From: an uncultured Sphingomonadaceae bacterium
GTDB lineage: Bacteria > Pseudomonadota > Alphaproteobacteria > Sphingomonadales > Sphingomonadaceae
Direction of reading: 5' to 3'
NCBI GenBank assembly: GCA_947496865.1
Contig: CANMEE010000002.1
Location: 682,001 to 746,000, forward strand
Length of the DNA: 64,000 nt
The notes under the pieces are model-generated. The model did no database searches, was not told the DNA's origin, and saw only the letters and a program-made list of their open reading frames with translations. The stretch's first letter is position 1. Every line of letters starts with the position of its first letter. Below, one piece after another: positions 27,525 through 38,070 of this stretch. A program made the translations under genes and the position numbers.

Positions 27525-29534
27525 ATGGTTGACAAAAACGAGACAAATCCGCCGAAGTCATTTTTGCAAAAATTGCGCGCGGACACCACTGGTAATACCT
27601 TGGCTATGGCTGCCGCTGCTATTTTCCCGATCATCGGTGTTATTGGCGGCGGAGTAGATATAGGCCGAGGCTATATGGCCAAAGCCCGATTGCAGCAGGC
27701 ATGTGATGCTGGTGCATTGGCAGCGCGCCGCTCTATGACAGCAGACACAATTTCCCCAACTGACCAAGCTATTGGACGACAGTTTTTTGATTTCAACTTT
27801 CCAGAAGGCACGTTCGGAACCGATCCTTTTGTCCAAGTAAATGGCGAAGACAATCCGCGTTTTGTAAACGGCACCGAAGCCCGGACCGTTAGTGGATATG
27901 CAGAAACCACCATTCCGACCGCATTGATGCGGGTGTTCGGAAATGACACCATGGAAATAAAAGTATCGTGCACCACCCGTTTGGACGTCGGCAATGTCGA
28001 TGTGATGATGGTGCTCGATTTGTCCGGTTCAATGGACTGGAAGGCCGATGGATCAACGACGACCGTAGAATCGGAGAAACGTATCTTCGGTCTACGCAAT
28101 GCCGTGAAAGACTTTTACGGCACGCTTGGAACAGGTGGCGGCGGCGGAGCCGTTAACAATCAGATCCGCTATGGCTTTGCTAATTATAACTCACAAGTCA
28201 ACGTCGGTAAGTTGTTGTACGATGCTGACCCGACCTGGTTGGTCGGCGGCACCGCCGATGAACGTTGGACCTATCAGACGCGACGGGCAACATGGGAAAT
28301 CACCGATCCGGATTTCGGGCCACCCAAAAGCTCTGACACGGTTGAAAGCTTTGAATCATATACCTTCTTGGACGGACCAGAGTGCGTCAACGGCTACGGT
28401 AACAATGAAGGCGTTCCCGGTTGGTTTACGCCCGCAAACACGGATAACCCGATTGTTTCATCAACTGATAACGGCACCGAAACGACCGTTACAACCGTTG
28501 AATATGATTATGAAAGTTGGAATGGTGACACGGCTCCTCCTCCTCCAGGTGCCGTCGGTCAGCCTTTTTGGGAAGACTGTGTTCGCAAAGTGACCACGAC
28601 AACTGAGGTCTTCGACAATCCTGTGCCGGAAACTGTTGATGTCTGGGAACCAGGCGCGACCAACTTCTCAGGTTGGGAATATGGACAATTTTCACATGAT
28701 GTATCCGGATATGTTGCTTCGATCGATCCGAACAATGATCCCGTCCAACGGCCGACAGAAAATGGTTTAGAACTTGATCGTTGGGACGGCTGTATCGAAG
28801 AGCGGGATACGGACGCAACGATAACCAAAGATTCAACATCTATCACAGCTGCGGCACTCGATCTTGATATTGATCTGTTGCCTACGGATACAGCATCGCG
28901 CTGGCGTCCATTATGGCGTCAAATCATATACAGACGAAATGGTACCACTGTGGGTAGCTCGAGTTGTACGTCACCATCAAGACGGTTAGCTCAATATGCT
29001 TCAGTAACTTCTCCTGGACTGGACAGCGTCGGTAATGAAGTGGGTGGAAACTTCACTACGTATGTCGATGGCCTAACGGCTACGGGCGCAACCAACCATA
29101 CAATTGGATTAATATGGGGTGCCAGAATGCTTTCTGAAAACGGCCTGTTTGCAACCGAGAACCAATATACCGGAAACGGCTTTCCGATTGGTCGGCATTT
29201 GGTGTTCATGACCGACGGTGTGATGAACTTTAACGGTACGAGCTATAACCCTTACGGCTATAATGAGCTCGATGGCAGAATCGCACCTACGGGAACAAGT
29301 AACGGTAATCTCGATCAGATTCAGTCCAACCGCTTTCAATTAATGTGCCAGACTATTCGCAATCAAGGTATCACGATTTGGGTGGTCCAATTTGGAGTGA
29401 ATAACGTCACGGCAAATATGGAAAGTTGCGCATCCAGTGCTGACCACGCAGCGCCGGCTACGGACAACGATCAGCTACAGGCTGCATTTAGCAACATCGC
29501 CAAAACCATCGGCGGACTGAGGGTGTCACAATGA
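27525..29534 (+). CDS. TadG-like pilus-assembly protein with a von Willebrand factor A domain
   Basis: A 669-residue protein with an N-terminal transmembrane segment after a short cytoplasmic tail (NTLAMAAAAIFPIIGVIGGGVDIG, about 25-48), followed by the TadG-like helix KARLQQACDAGALAARRSM. The VWA domain shows the MIDAS motif DLSGSMD (around residue 164) and a late MTDGVMN loop. Between them, roughly residues 245-500, is a large Thr/Tyr/Trp-rich insert. It is the first of three genes with four- and one-base spacings. The Tad pilus export genes (CpaF/TadB-like ATPase and secretin) are not in this window. The export route is therefore unknown. Confidence 0.85.
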   Translation: MVDKNETNPPKSFLQKLRADTTGNTLAMAAAAIFPIIGVIGGGVDIGRGYMAKARLQQACDAGALAARRSMTADTISPTDQAIGRQFFDFNFPEGTFGTDPFVQVNGEDNPRFVNGTEARTVSGYAETTIPTALMRVFGNDTMEIKVSCTTRLDVGNVDVMMVLDLSGSMDWKADGSTTTVESEKRIFGLRNAVKDFYGTLGTGGGGGAVNNQIRYGFANYNSQVNVGKLLYDADPTWLVGGTADERWTYQTRRATWEITDPDFGPPKSSDTVESFESYTFLDGPECVNGYGNNEGVPGWFTPANTDNPIVSSTDNGTETTVTTVEYDYESWNGDTAPPPPGAVGQPFWEDCVRKVTTTTEVFDNPVPETVDVWEPGATNFSGWEYGQFSHDVSGYVASIDPNNDPVQRPTENGLELDRWDGCIEERDTDATITKDSTSITAAALDLDIDLLPTDTASRWRPLWRQIIYRRNGTTVGSSSCTSPSRRLAQYASVTSPGLDSVGNEVGGNFTTYVDGLTATGATNHTIGLIWGARMLSENGLFATENQYTGNGFPIGRHLVFMTDGVMNFNGTSYNPYGYNELDGRIAPTGTSNGNLDQIQSNRFQLMCQTIRNQGITIWVVQFGVNNVTANMESCASSADHAAPATDNDQLQAAFSNIAKTIGGLRVSQ

Positions 29535-30127
29535 TTAATTGCAGAAATATCAAAAACCTTCTCCGGAAGGATGAAGAAGGCGCGACCTTGATGGAATTTG
29601 GTTTAGTCGTCGGACCACTGATGATGATCATGCTCGGTGTTACGGACTTGGGCTACCAAGGGTATCTGGATACACTTGCCAAATCCAAACTGCACGAAAT
29701 AGCGCGTCAAGCCTCAACCGGCTCGATGACTGTGCAGGATATTGAAGACAAGGTGGAAGAGGAACTGAAACCACTGCTGCTAAAGGGCGTTGAGCCGAAA
29801 GTTTTCGTCAAAAGCTATTTTGATTTCACCAGCATCGGAAAGCCTGAAAAACTGACGACCGACACCAATGGTGATGGCAATCTCGACTCCGGTGATTGTT
29901 ACCTGGATGGAAACCGCAACGATACCTTTGATGTGAACTTCGGTAATACTGGTACTGGTGGTCCGGACGATATTGTGAATTATACAATTGAAATTGAGTC
30001 ACCTCGCCTATTTCCATTGGCCAAAATGTTTGGCTGGAGCGAGAAGATGAAAAGCACCAATAGCACCGCTGTTCGCAACCAGCCCTATGGTGATCAAACT
30101 GAAATTCCCGAAATATGTGAGCCATAA
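29531..30127 (+). CDS. TadE-like minor pilin with a calcium-loop motif
   Basis: A 198-residue protein with the TadE pattern: a short basic head, EEGATLMEFGLVVGPLMMIML (prepilin-like hydrophobic segment with the conserved Glu) and a periplasmic remainder. Residues 111-122 read DTNGDGNLDSGD, followed by DGNRNDTFD, which resemble dockerin or EF-hand-type calcium loops. The ATG overlaps the TadG stop by four bases. It is likely assembled with TadG and the next protein into a surface or periplasmic structure. Confidence 0.85.
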   Translation: MINCRNIKNLLRKDEEGATLMEFGLVVGPLMMIMLGVTDLGYQGYLDTLAKSKLHEIARQASTGSMTVQDIEDKVEEELKPLLLKGVEPKVFVKSYFDFTSIGKPEKLTTDTNGDGNLDSGDCYLDGNRNDTFDVNFGNTGTGGPDDIVNYTIEIESPRLFPLAKMFGWSEKMKSTNSTAVRNQPYGDQTEIPEICEP

Positions 30128-30128
30128 G

Positions 30129-30827
30129 ATGACCGATAAACGCAATCTGAAAACCATAAAAACACTCAAACATAAATTTGAGAATCTGTCGCTGGTCAAA
30201 GACACGAGCGGGCTTGCGCTTGTCGAGTTTGCGTTCGCTGCGCCTTTGCTGCTGACGCTTGGAATGTCTGGTCTGGAAACCGCAAATTTAGCGATTGCTC
30301 ACCTGCAAGTTAGTCAGGTTGCGATGTTGGCTGCCGATAATGCCTCCCGGGTTCGCTCATCAATTGATGAAGCCGACATTCGTGAAATTTTCACGGGTGT
30401 TCATCTCACAGGAAATAGCATCGATTTTTCGCCTAATGCGAGAGTGATATTGTCCAATCTCGAACATAACGGAAAACTAGGATCCGATGAAGGACAGTGG
30501 ATCCGTTGGCAGAGATGTTATGGCAGCAACACCACCTATAGTTCCTCTTTTGGGGCGGAAGGCGATGGAGAAAATGATGCTTCGCTGGCCGACGGCATCG
30601 GTCCTGTAGGCAAGAAGATCCAAGCGACAAGCGCATCAGCCGTTAATTTCGTCGAAGTTATATATGACTATAAGCCACTTATAACCGACAAGATTTTCGG
30701 CAATGTAGTCATCCGGTACCAAAGCGCTTTTGTCGCTCGTGAACGCACTGATCACGCGCTAAAAAACGCCAGTAGTATCCCCAATTCCGATCTTTGGAAG
30801 TGTGATCGCTACGCTACCATCGCCTAA
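30129..30827 (+). CDS. TadE-like pilus-associated protein
   Basis: A 232-residue protein. After a basic head (about 30 residues) comes [24 protein letters not shown], with the Glu of the TadE type and a single transmembrane segment, then a periplasmic part with [20 protein letters not shown]. The ATG at 30129 is chosen ([11 protein letters not shown]); an earlier ATG would overlap the previous gene by 41 bases. It ends within a TAA shared with the convergent pdhB stop, so there is no room for a terminator. Confidence 0.85.
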   Translation: MTDKRNLKTIKTLKHKFENLSLVKDTSGLALVEFAFAAPLLLTLGMSGLETANLAIAHLQVSQVAMLAADNASRVRSSIDEADIREIFTGVHLTGNSIDFSPNARVILSNLEHNGKLGSDEGQWIRWQRCYGSNTTYSSSFGAEGDGENDASLADGIGPVGKKIQATSASAVNFVEVIYDYKPLITDKIFGNVVIRYQSAFVARERTDHALKNASSIPNSDLWKCDRYATIA

Positions 30828-32194
30828 CGATAACAAACCTTTTTCGCCGCCGCGATAATCCGGTCGCTATCTATTAGGGCGGCTTTTTCAAGGTTTGCGG
30901 CATAGGGTAACGGCACATCTTCGTTGGTTACCCGAACAACAGGTGCGTCCAGATCATCAAAGCCTTTTTCCATACACACAGCGATAATTTCGCTGGCTAT
31001 AGAGCAAGTCGGCCAGCCTTCTTCGGCGACCACAAGACGGTTGGTTTTCGCTAGGCTCTGCAGGACGGTTTCCGTATCTAACGGGCGCAGCGTCCGTAGA
31101 TCGATGACCTCTGCATCAATGCCCTCACCTGCCAACGTATCGGCCGCCTCCAACGCCAAACCAACGCCAATCGAATAGCTCACAATCGTGACATCGGCGC
31201 CTTCGCGCATGATCCGCGCTTTACCAATTGGCAGCACATAATCATCTATGTCCGGAATCTCAAAAGAACGCCCGTAAATCAATTCGTTTTCGAGAAATAC
31301 AACAGGATCAGGACAACGGATCGCTGCCTTTAACAGACCCTTGGCGTCAGCCGCATCATAAGGCGCAATCACAATCAAACCGGGGACGCTGGCATACCAA
31401 GGTCCGTAATTTTGGCTGTGCTGGGCACCCACGCGCGAAGCCGCGCCGTTGGGACCACGAAAAACGATCGGACAGCGCATCTGGCCGCCGGACATGTAAT
31501 TGGTCTTGGCGGCGGAATTGATGATGTGATCAATCGCTTGCATCGCGAAATTGAAAGTCATGAACTCCACAACGGGCTTTAGTCCACCCATCGCTGCACC
31601 AGCACCGATACCGGCAAAGCCATGTTCGGTAATCGGTGTGTCGATAACCCGCTTGCCGCCAAATTCATCGAGCAGCCCTTGTGTAACCTTGTAAGCGCCC
31701 TGATATTCAGCGACTTCTTCGCCCATCACGAAGACATTTTCATCTTTGCGCATTTCTTCGGCCATGGCATCGCGAAGGGCTTCGCGAACCGTGATCGTAA
31801 TCATGGCTGTACCTTCAGGAACAGCTGGATCTTCAGCGCGTGATACGGGAGCCGCCGGAGCGGGTTCAGCTATTTCAGGAGATGGTTCCGGCGCAGGTTC
31901 AGTTGCCGCTTTAGGAGCGGGCGCGGGTGCAGGCGATACGCCTTCCTCTTCATCTTCGCCCGTCATTTCTGCAATCACAGCACCGACGGCAACATTATCT
32001 GTACCTTCAGCAATGATAATCTTCGATATCACGCCTTCATCCACCGCTTCAAACTCCATGGTGGCCTTGTCGGTTTCGATCTCTGCAAGAATATCGCCAG
32101 AGCTGACCTCGTCACCTTCCTTTACCAGCCATTTGGCCAATGTGCCTTCTTCCATCGTCGGCGAAAGCGCGGGCATTTTCAGTTCTATTGCCAT
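30824..32194 (-). CDS. pdhB: Pyruvate dehydrogenase E1 beta subunit with N-terminal lipoyl domain
   Basis: A 456-residue E1 beta chain. Residues 1-80 form a lipoyl domain with the modified lysine in [12 protein letters not shown]; a long Pro/Ala/Glu linker (about 80-130, [12 protein letters not shown]) joins it to the thiamine-diphosphate domain ([29 protein letters not shown]-like [15 protein letters not shown]). Beta subunits carrying their own lipoyl domain are known in alphaproteobacteria. The start is the ATG at 32194, overlapping the pdhA stop by one base (TGATG). It uses lipoate made by lipA of this window. E2 and E3 genes are not here. Confidence 0.96.
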   Translation of the reverse strand: MAIELKMPALSPTMEEGTLAKWLVKEGDEVSSGDILAEIETDKATMEFEAVDEGVISKIIIAEGTDNVAVGAVIAEMTGEDEEEGVSPAPAPAPKAATEPAPEPSPEIAEPAPAAPVSRAEDPAVPEGTAMITITVREALRDAMAEEMRKDENVFVMGEEVAEYQGAYKVTQGLLDEFGGKRVIDTPITEHGFAGIGAGAAMGGLKPVVEFMTFNFAMQAIDHIINSAAKTNYMSGGQMRCPIVFRGPNGAASRVGAQHSQNYGPWYASVPGLIVIAPYDAADAKGLLKAAIRCPDPVVFLENELIYGRSFEIPDIDDYVLPIGKARIMREGADVTIVSYSIGVGLALEAADTLAGEGIDAEVIDLRTLRPLDTETVLQSLAKTNRLVVAEEGWPTCSIASEIIAVCMEKGFDDLDAPVVRVTNEDVPLPYAANLEKAALIDSDRIIAAAKKVCYR

Positions 32195-33336
32195 CAATAT
32201 TGCTCCACCAGCACATCGGTGTAAAGCTCGGACAGTTCCGGCTCTGGGGACTCTTCAGCAAAGTCAGCTGATTCCATAACCGTTTTGCGAACTTTTTTAT
32301 CCAATGCTTTTAAATCTTCTTCTTTCACACCCTGTTTCATCAACATGGTTTTCAACCGTTCAATCGGATCCGACTTTTCACGCACATCTTGCACTTCATC
32401 ACGGCTGCGATATTTGGCCGGATCAGACATGGAGTGACCGCGATAGCGATAGGTTTTAAGTTCCATCAACACCGGTCCTTTTCCAGCACGCACATATTTC
32501 AAAGCCTCCTCAACCGCGCCACGCACCGCAAGAACATCCATTCCATCGACCTGCACGCCCGGAATACGGAAACTTTCGCCGCGCCGGTAAAGTTGATCTT
32601 CGGATGACGAACGGTTGACGCTGGTACCCATCGCATATTGGTTATTCTCAATCACGAAGATCACTGGCAGCTTCCAAAGCTCGGCCATATTGAAGCTTTC
32701 GTAAACCTGTCCTTGATTTGATGCACCATCACCAAAATAAGCAAGGCACACGCCGCCATCTTCCTTATATTTATGTCCAAATGCGAGGCCCGTACCAAGA
32801 GATACCTGCGCGCCGACAATACCGTGTCCGCCATAAAAACCATGCTCGACCGAGAACATGTGCATCGAGCCGCCCTTGCCTCTGGAAATTCCCGAAGCCC
32901 GGCCCGTCAGCTCCGCCATCACGATATTGGGATCAATACCACAGGCGAGCATGTGACCATGATCGCGGTAACCGGTGATCACGCTATCTTTACCTGGCTC
33001 AATCGCCGACTGCAAACCGGTGACAACAGCTTCTTGACCGATATATAAATGGCAAAAACCACCAATGAGACCAAGACCATAAAGCTGTCCGGCCTTTTCC
33101 TCAAAACGACGGATGAGCAGCATCTGCTCATAAAATTCCATGAGCTCAGCTTTACTGGCTTTGTAGATAGGTGTTTTCAAAGCCGGTAAACGGCTAGCCG
33201 CCCGCGCTGGCGCTGATGCTTTTTTCGGAGCCGCTTTTGAGACCCGTTTGGTTGGGGTTTTTGCTTTTGGTGAGGCTTTCTGGGGAGACTTTGCCACGCT
33301 TGCATCTTCCTGTGTTTTTTGGTTCTGCGATACCAT
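32194..33336 (-). CDS. pdhA: Pyruvate dehydrogenase E1 alpha subunit
   Basis: A 380-residue thiamine-diphosphate subunit that decarboxylates pyruvate. The diphosphate-binding motif [20 protein letters not shown] and the [12 protein letters not shown] loop are intact. The C-terminal [16 protein letters not shown] is the conserved loop that in mitochondrial enzymes carries phosphorylation sites. The N-terminal 45 residues are Lys/Ala/Pro-rich (KAPTPTK-like [16 protein letters not shown]) and disordered, longer than in most bacteria. It lies in the order eno, ftsB, pdhA, pdhB on the minus strand and is coupled to pdhB. Confidence 0.96.
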   Translation of the reverse strand: MVSQNQKTQEDASVAKSPQKASPKAKTPTKRVSKAAPKKASAPARAASRLPALKTPIYKASKAELMEFYEQMLLIRRFEEKAGQLYGLGLIGGFCHLYIGQEAVVTGLQSAIEPGKDSVITGYRDHGHMLACGIDPNIVMAELTGRASGISRGKGGSMHMFSVEHGFYGGHGIVGAQVSLGTGLAFGHKYKEDGGVCLAYFGDGASNQGQVYESFNMAELWKLPVIFVIENNQYAMGTSVNRSSSEDQLYRRGESFRIPGVQVDGMDVLAVRGAVEEALKYVRAGKGPVLMELKTYRYRGHSMSDPAKYRSRDEVQDVREKSDPIERLKTMLMKQGVKEEDLKALDKKVRKTVMESADFAEESPEPELSELYTDVLVEQY

Positions 33337-33410
33337 AAACAGATACGATCAAATTCCAATGCCTTATCCGTCGGAAAAACCTAGAATAAAGTCAGAAGAT
33401 GTCGGGCAGG

Positions 33411-33722
33411 CTATTTAAGCGGGACGATAATCTCGTCCGGGTGCACAAAATTACCTTCCTTACGAAGCAATTCGCCCACCAAGTCCGGATCCGCACCATC
33501 AGGATCGAGGAGATTGACCCGGTTTTTCAATGCGTCGCGCTCTGTCTCGAGAGCAGCAAGCTGGGTTCCGCGCTCGTCCAATGCCGCACGATATTCACCC
33601 CACGCCAAAACGCCAGTAGGGCCAAGCACAGCGTAACCTGCAATGGCGAGAAGAGTCAGCAGCGCAAAGCCGGGGCCAAGTGCCGCTTTGATCAAACCAC
33701 CAATTTTCTTTTTGTGAGCCAT
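33411..33722 (-). CDS. ftsB: Septum formation initiator FtsB/DivIC family protein
   Basis: A 103-residue inner-membrane protein: a basic head, one transmembrane segment (FALLTLLAIAGYAVLG, about 19-34) and a coiled coil (EYRAALDERGTQLAALETERDALKNRVNLL) followed by a short periplasmic end. FtsB links FtsL and FtsQ in the divisome. Its position between eno and pdhA is conserved in alphaproteobacteria and E. coli-like genomes (eno-ftsB). The C-terminal LRKEGNFVHPDEIIV is family-like. Confidence 0.9.
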   Translation of the reverse strand: MAHKKKIGGLIKAALGPGFALLTLLAIAGYAVLGPTGVLAWGEYRAALDERGTQLAALETERDALKNRVNLLDPDGADPDLVGELLRKEGNFVHPDEIIVPLK

Positions 33723-33825
33723 AACCCTCTTGAATCAGAATATTGAATCGCTGGCAAGCGCATTAACACTTTTATTGCAAATAGCCGGTTTCAAACGGCC
33801 AAACTGCCTCTTATTCACGCCGGAA

Positions 33826-35142
<1,317 letters not shown>

Positions 35143-35314
35143 TTATCGATATGATAGGCTTGTGGCAATCATCAGCTGTATCATTGATGCTGGTAATTTG
35201 GTAATTTCCCCTTGAATCGTAGGGATTAGGCACCATCTGTCTAAAGGGAAAGACCGATTGGCATGCTTGCCAGTCAATTAGCTTGGCAAGGGTTTTGAGG
35301 AAGGAATTTTATAC

Positions 35315-35842
35315 ATGGCCGTCGATCAGGAAAAGAAACCAACCGCTCGCAAAGCACCAGCGAAAAAAGCCGCCGCAAAAAAACCTGCGGCCCGTAAGCC
35401 AGCAGCGAAGAAAACCACGGCGAAAAAAGCATCTAACGCTAAACCGTCTGCCCCGCTAAAAGCCGGAGCGACACGTGCGGCCGCGTCAAAATCAACCACT
35501 GGCGCAGATATCAAAGATCGGGCAATCAACAAGGCCCGATCCACCGCAAATGATGGAAAAGCCAAAGCCGGCGAAGCGATCGGCACTTTAAGCGAAATGA
35601 TTGAAAATAGCGCGAAAACGATCGACGAGAATGTCGGTGAGAAATATGGTGACTATGCCCGTTCTGCTGCAGATGCTGTGTCATCCTTTGCAGAAAAGGT
35701 GAACGCCAAGGATGTTGACACCATGGTCGAAGACGCAAGGGAATTTGTGCGCAAGAAGCCAGCAGTGGCAATCGGCGCAGCAGCGGTCGTTGGCTTGCTT
35801 ATCTCTCGCTTGATAAAGTCCGGTACGGACGATCGCAGCTAG
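35315..35842 (+). CDS. Lys/Ala-rich histone H1-like tail joined to a DUF883-type membrane anchor
   Basis: A 175-residue protein. Residues about 6-65 are made of KAPAKKAAAKKPAARKP-style repeats like the tails of bacterial histone H1-like and AlgP proteins, which bind nucleic acids. A helical middle (NDGKAKAGEAIGTLSEMIENS, EKYGDYARSAADAVSSFAE) leads to a C-terminal anchor RKKPAVAIGAAAVVGLLISRLIK, the arrangement of DUF883/ElaB/YqjD ribosome-binding membrane proteins. It opens a five-gene plus-strand cluster. The start has the ribosome-binding site AGGAAGG. Nucleic-acid binding at the membrane is an inference. Confidence 0.82.
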   Translation: MAVDQEKKPTARKAPAKKAAAKKPAARKPAAKKTTAKKASNAKPSAPLKAGATRAAASKSTTGADIKDRAINKARSTANDGKAKAGEAIGTLSEMIENSAKTIDENVGEKYGDYARSAADAVSSFAEKVNAKDVDTMVEDAREFVRKKPAVAIGAAAVVGLLISRLIKSGTDDRS

Positions 35843-35886
35843 AGCGTTTACCGCCAATTCGGGTTGATCAAGATGGGTTATGGATT

Positions 35887-36297
35887 TTGGACAATAAGAC
35901 TGTGGTCATAGAAGATCAGTCATCATCAGGTGACAGTGAGACCGTGCAGACCGAATTGCCCGTTTCCGAAGATGAAACAATAGCGTCTCAGGTCAGCAAT
36001 CTGATCGATGATGTTCGCAGTCTAGCGCAGGCAGAAATCGAGTATTATCGAGTGAAATTGTCCGTCAATATGGCGGCGACCAAAACCGTATTGCTTCTAT
36101 TCAGCGTGGCGATCATAGTCGGCGTTACAGGCGCCGTTGCCCTGATATTAGGCATGTTGTTGATATTGTCTCACTATTGGGGCCCGGTGGCGGCAACGGG
36201 ACTGTTGACCGGAAGCGCATTGCTTGTGACAACAGTCCTACTGAACATGGCAATAAAACGGGCGCGCAAACTACCTTTGGATGAAAATGACCAATGA
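35887..36297 (+). CDS. Phage holin-superfamily 6 (DUF1469-like) membrane protein
   Basis: A 136-residue protein with an acidic head, a helix with AEIEYYRVKLSVNMAATK and two hydrophobic segments (VLLLFSVAIIVGVTGAVALILGMLLIL and VAATGLLTGSALLVTTVLLNMAI). This is the pattern of the Phage_holin_3_6/DUF1469 family, which despite the name is usually chromosomal. The most likely start is TTG at 35887, with a GTG at 35902 as an alternative; neither has a strong ribosome-binding site. The stop overlaps the next ATG by four bases. Confidence 0.75.
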   Translation: MDNKTVVIEDQSSSGDSETVQTELPVSEDETIASQVSNLIDDVRSLAQAEIEYYRVKLSVNMAATKTVLLLFSVAIIVGVTGAVALILGMLLILSHYWGPVAATGLLTGSALLVTTVLLNMAIKRARKLPLDENDQ

Positions 36298-36620
36298 CGC
36301 AGAAAAATGACGATATATTCAAGCTACGCAATCTTGCGATTGAAAAAACCGAAGCGCGAGAAAGTCTGAAGGAAGATATTTCTCAGACGAAAGAGCGTTT
36401 ACGGCCTGCCAATCTTGTTCAAGAAGCGAAAGACAAAGCGCTGAATCGGGTCCAGAAAACCAGTGAAAGTGCGTTACAAGGTGTTAAAGATAATCCCGGA
36501 AAAGTGGCATCGGTTGCCGCAGTTGCGGCTTTAATCGCATTGCGCAAACCACTGACCAACTATTTTGCCAATCGCGGAGCCGGCTACGACGGCTCCAAAA
36601 AGAACGATGCTGAGGAGTGA
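36294..36620 (+). CDS. DUF3618-family protein
   Basis: A 108-residue protein: a charged helical head (EKTEARESLKEDISQTKERLRPANLVQEAKDKAL) with the family's R-x-x-L-xx-D-like pattern, then NPGKVASVAAVAALIALRKPL, a short hydrophobic segment at residues about 62-82. It overlaps the holin-like gene by four bases, a pairing seen in many alphaproteobacteria. The function is unknown; a membrane-associated stress protein is likely. Confidence 0.8.
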   Translation: MTQKNDDIFKLRNLAIEKTEARESLKEDISQTKERLRPANLVQEAKDKALNRVQKTSESALQGVKDNPGKVASVAAVAALIALRKPLTNYFANRGAGYDGSKKNDAEE

Positions 36621-36623
36621 GCC

Positions 36624-37160
36624 ATGAGTAAATTATCAGACAATATCGAAAAGGCCCGTGCAGCCTCCCGGGAACGACTTGAAATCGCGAAAGAAAAAGC
36701 CGGCGAAGGGACTGGCATTGCGCTGGAGAAAATGTCCGAAAGCAAAGAACGGGCAGCCGCGCTGCTGGGCGACGGCAAAGCAAAGGCGGCCGAAGGCGTG
36801 GCTGCAACCAAAAAAATGGCAAAAACCGCTGCAGATAAATCGGAAGAAACCATCACCAAAAGCCCATTGGCGGTTGTCGCTGGAGGTCTCGCCCTAGGCG
36901 CGTTGGTCGGAGCCTTGCTTCCCAAAAGCAAAGCGGAAACCAAATATGTTGGCGGAGCAGGCAAAAAAATCAACGAAACGGCCAAGAAAGCTTATGGTGC
37001 GGCAAAAGAAGCCGGCCAAGAACAGATTGAAAATCTCGGACTGAGCAAGGACAGCGTTCAGGACCAGATTAAAGATCTGCTTGGCAAAGCCGCCGAAGCT
37101 GCTAAGAGCGCCGCCGAAGCCGCTGGTGATGCGGTGAAATCGGATAAATCTGGCAAATAG
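36624..37160 (+). CDS. Amphipathic-repeat membrane-associated protein
   Basis: A 178-residue Ala/Lys/Glu-rich protein with an 11-residue-like periodicity: KEKAGEGTGIALEKMSESKERAAALLGDGKAKAAEGVA. It carries one hydrophobic segment, SPLAVVAGGLALGALVGALL (residues about 77-96), then a second amphipathic part ending EAAKSAAEAAGDAVKSDKSGK. It resembles DUF883 and late-embryogenesis-abundant-like proteins. A GAGGAG ribosome-binding site lies before the ATG. It is the fourth gene of the cluster and is likely co-transcribed with DUF3618. Confidence 0.75.
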   Translation: MSKLSDNIEKARAASRERLEIAKEKAGEGTGIALEKMSESKERAAALLGDGKAKAAEGVAATKKMAKTAADKSEETITKSPLAVVAGGLALGALVGALLPKSKAETKYVGGAGKKINETAKKAYGAAKEAGQEQIENLGLSKDSVQDQIKDLLGKAAEAAKSAAEAAGDAVKSDKSGK

Positions 37161-37179
37161 TCTAAAGAACGGGACATCT

Positions 37180-37413
37180 ATGAGCGAGCGTAACAAAATG
37201 CATCTGGTAATGGGCGGACGGGTCAAAGATCCGCGCGGACTAGATTATGAAAATTTGAGCCAGATTGATCTTGTTGGCGTTTATCCCAGTTACGAAGAAG
37301 CGGAAGATGTCTGGCGTTCCAACGCCCAACGTACGGTTGATGATGCCGAGATGAAATATGTCATCGTGCACATGCACAAGATACTCGAACCCGAACTGCC
37401 GGAAGAAGATTGA
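37180..37413 (+). CDS. DUF4170 domain protein
   Basis: A 77-residue soluble protein. The pattern MHLVMGGRVKDPRGLDYEN, then DLVGVYPSYEEAEDVWRSNAQRTVDDAEMKYVIVHM, is that of DUF4170, a small alphaproteobacterial family with no known function. It lies 19 bases after the previous gene and is convergent with the rhomboid gene. Confidence 0.88.
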   Translation: MSERNKMHLVMGGRVKDPRGLDYENLSQIDLVGVYPSYEEAEDVWRSNAQRTVDDAEMKYVIVHMHKILEPELPEED

Positions 37414-37422
37414 GTTGCGCCC

Positions 37423-38064
37423 CTAAGCGTTTTTAAAACGCCATTGCAGTAACGGCCGCGTCAGCACTAATCCGGCGACAAATCCGCCAATATGGGCAAA
37501 TATCGCGATCCCGTTCAGACTACCGCGCGTTGCTATCCCGATCATCAGCTGGATACCAATCCAAGCAAGCGTTAGCCACGCAATCCGCACAACGTAACCT
37601 GGAAATGGGCCAACCGGCTTCACATCATTGCGCGCGAATAACAGTGCGTAAGCGCCCAATATTGCCGAGATTGCGCCACTTGCTCCGACAACCGGGATTA
37701 CGGATTGGCTGTTAAACGCGAATTCCGCCAGCGACGCGGCATAAGCGCCAACCACGTAGAGAACAGCCATAAGCTGCGCGCCCAAAGCCTGCTCCACAAA
37801 ACGACCACAGAAGATCAGCATCAGCATATTAAAACCGATATGCATCAACCCCCCATGCAGAAAAGCCGAAGTCATCGGTGTCAGCCATGCTGGCACCATC
37901 CCACTGATAGTCTCGAACTCGGGAATCCCTTCTCCCAATCGGATCGGAAAAAAGCCGCCGCGCAGAATGGCGTCCTGCTCCAGTCCGGAAATCCAGAGAA
38001 TCAGAAAAATCACAGCATTGGCGATGACCAGCCCGTTGGTTAGTTTTCCATCCGGCAGGTTCAT
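37423..38064 (-). CDS. Rhomboid-family intramembrane serine protease
   Basis: A 213-residue protein with six hydrophobic segments. The catalytic dyad is visible as Ser129 in GASGAIS and His191 in FAHIGGF. The HxxxN of transmembrane helix 2 (HIGFNMLM) and the early loop FFPIRL are also family features. It cleaves membrane-embedded substrates. It lies seven bases after greA on the minus strand; carA-rraB-carB-greA-rhomboid may form one transcript. Substrates unknown. Confidence 0.9.
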   Translation of the reverse strand: MNLPDGKLTNGLVIANAVIFLILWISGLEQDAILRGGFFPIRLGEGIPEFETISGMVPAWLTPMTSAFLHGGLMHIGFNMLMLIFCGRFVEQALGAQLMAVLYVVGAYAASLAEFAFNSQSVIPVVGASGAISAILGAYALLFARNDVKPVGPFPGYVVRIAWLTLAWIGIQLMIGIATRGSLNGIAIFAHIGGFVAGLVLTRPLLQWRFKNA

Positions 38065-38070
38065 ATCAAA

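Noticed and set aside
35887..36297. Prophage remnant suggested by the holin-family protein
   Set aside because: The family name is historical; no phage genes, integrase or att-like repeats are nearby, and the gene sits in a chromosomal DUF3618/DUF883 cluster.
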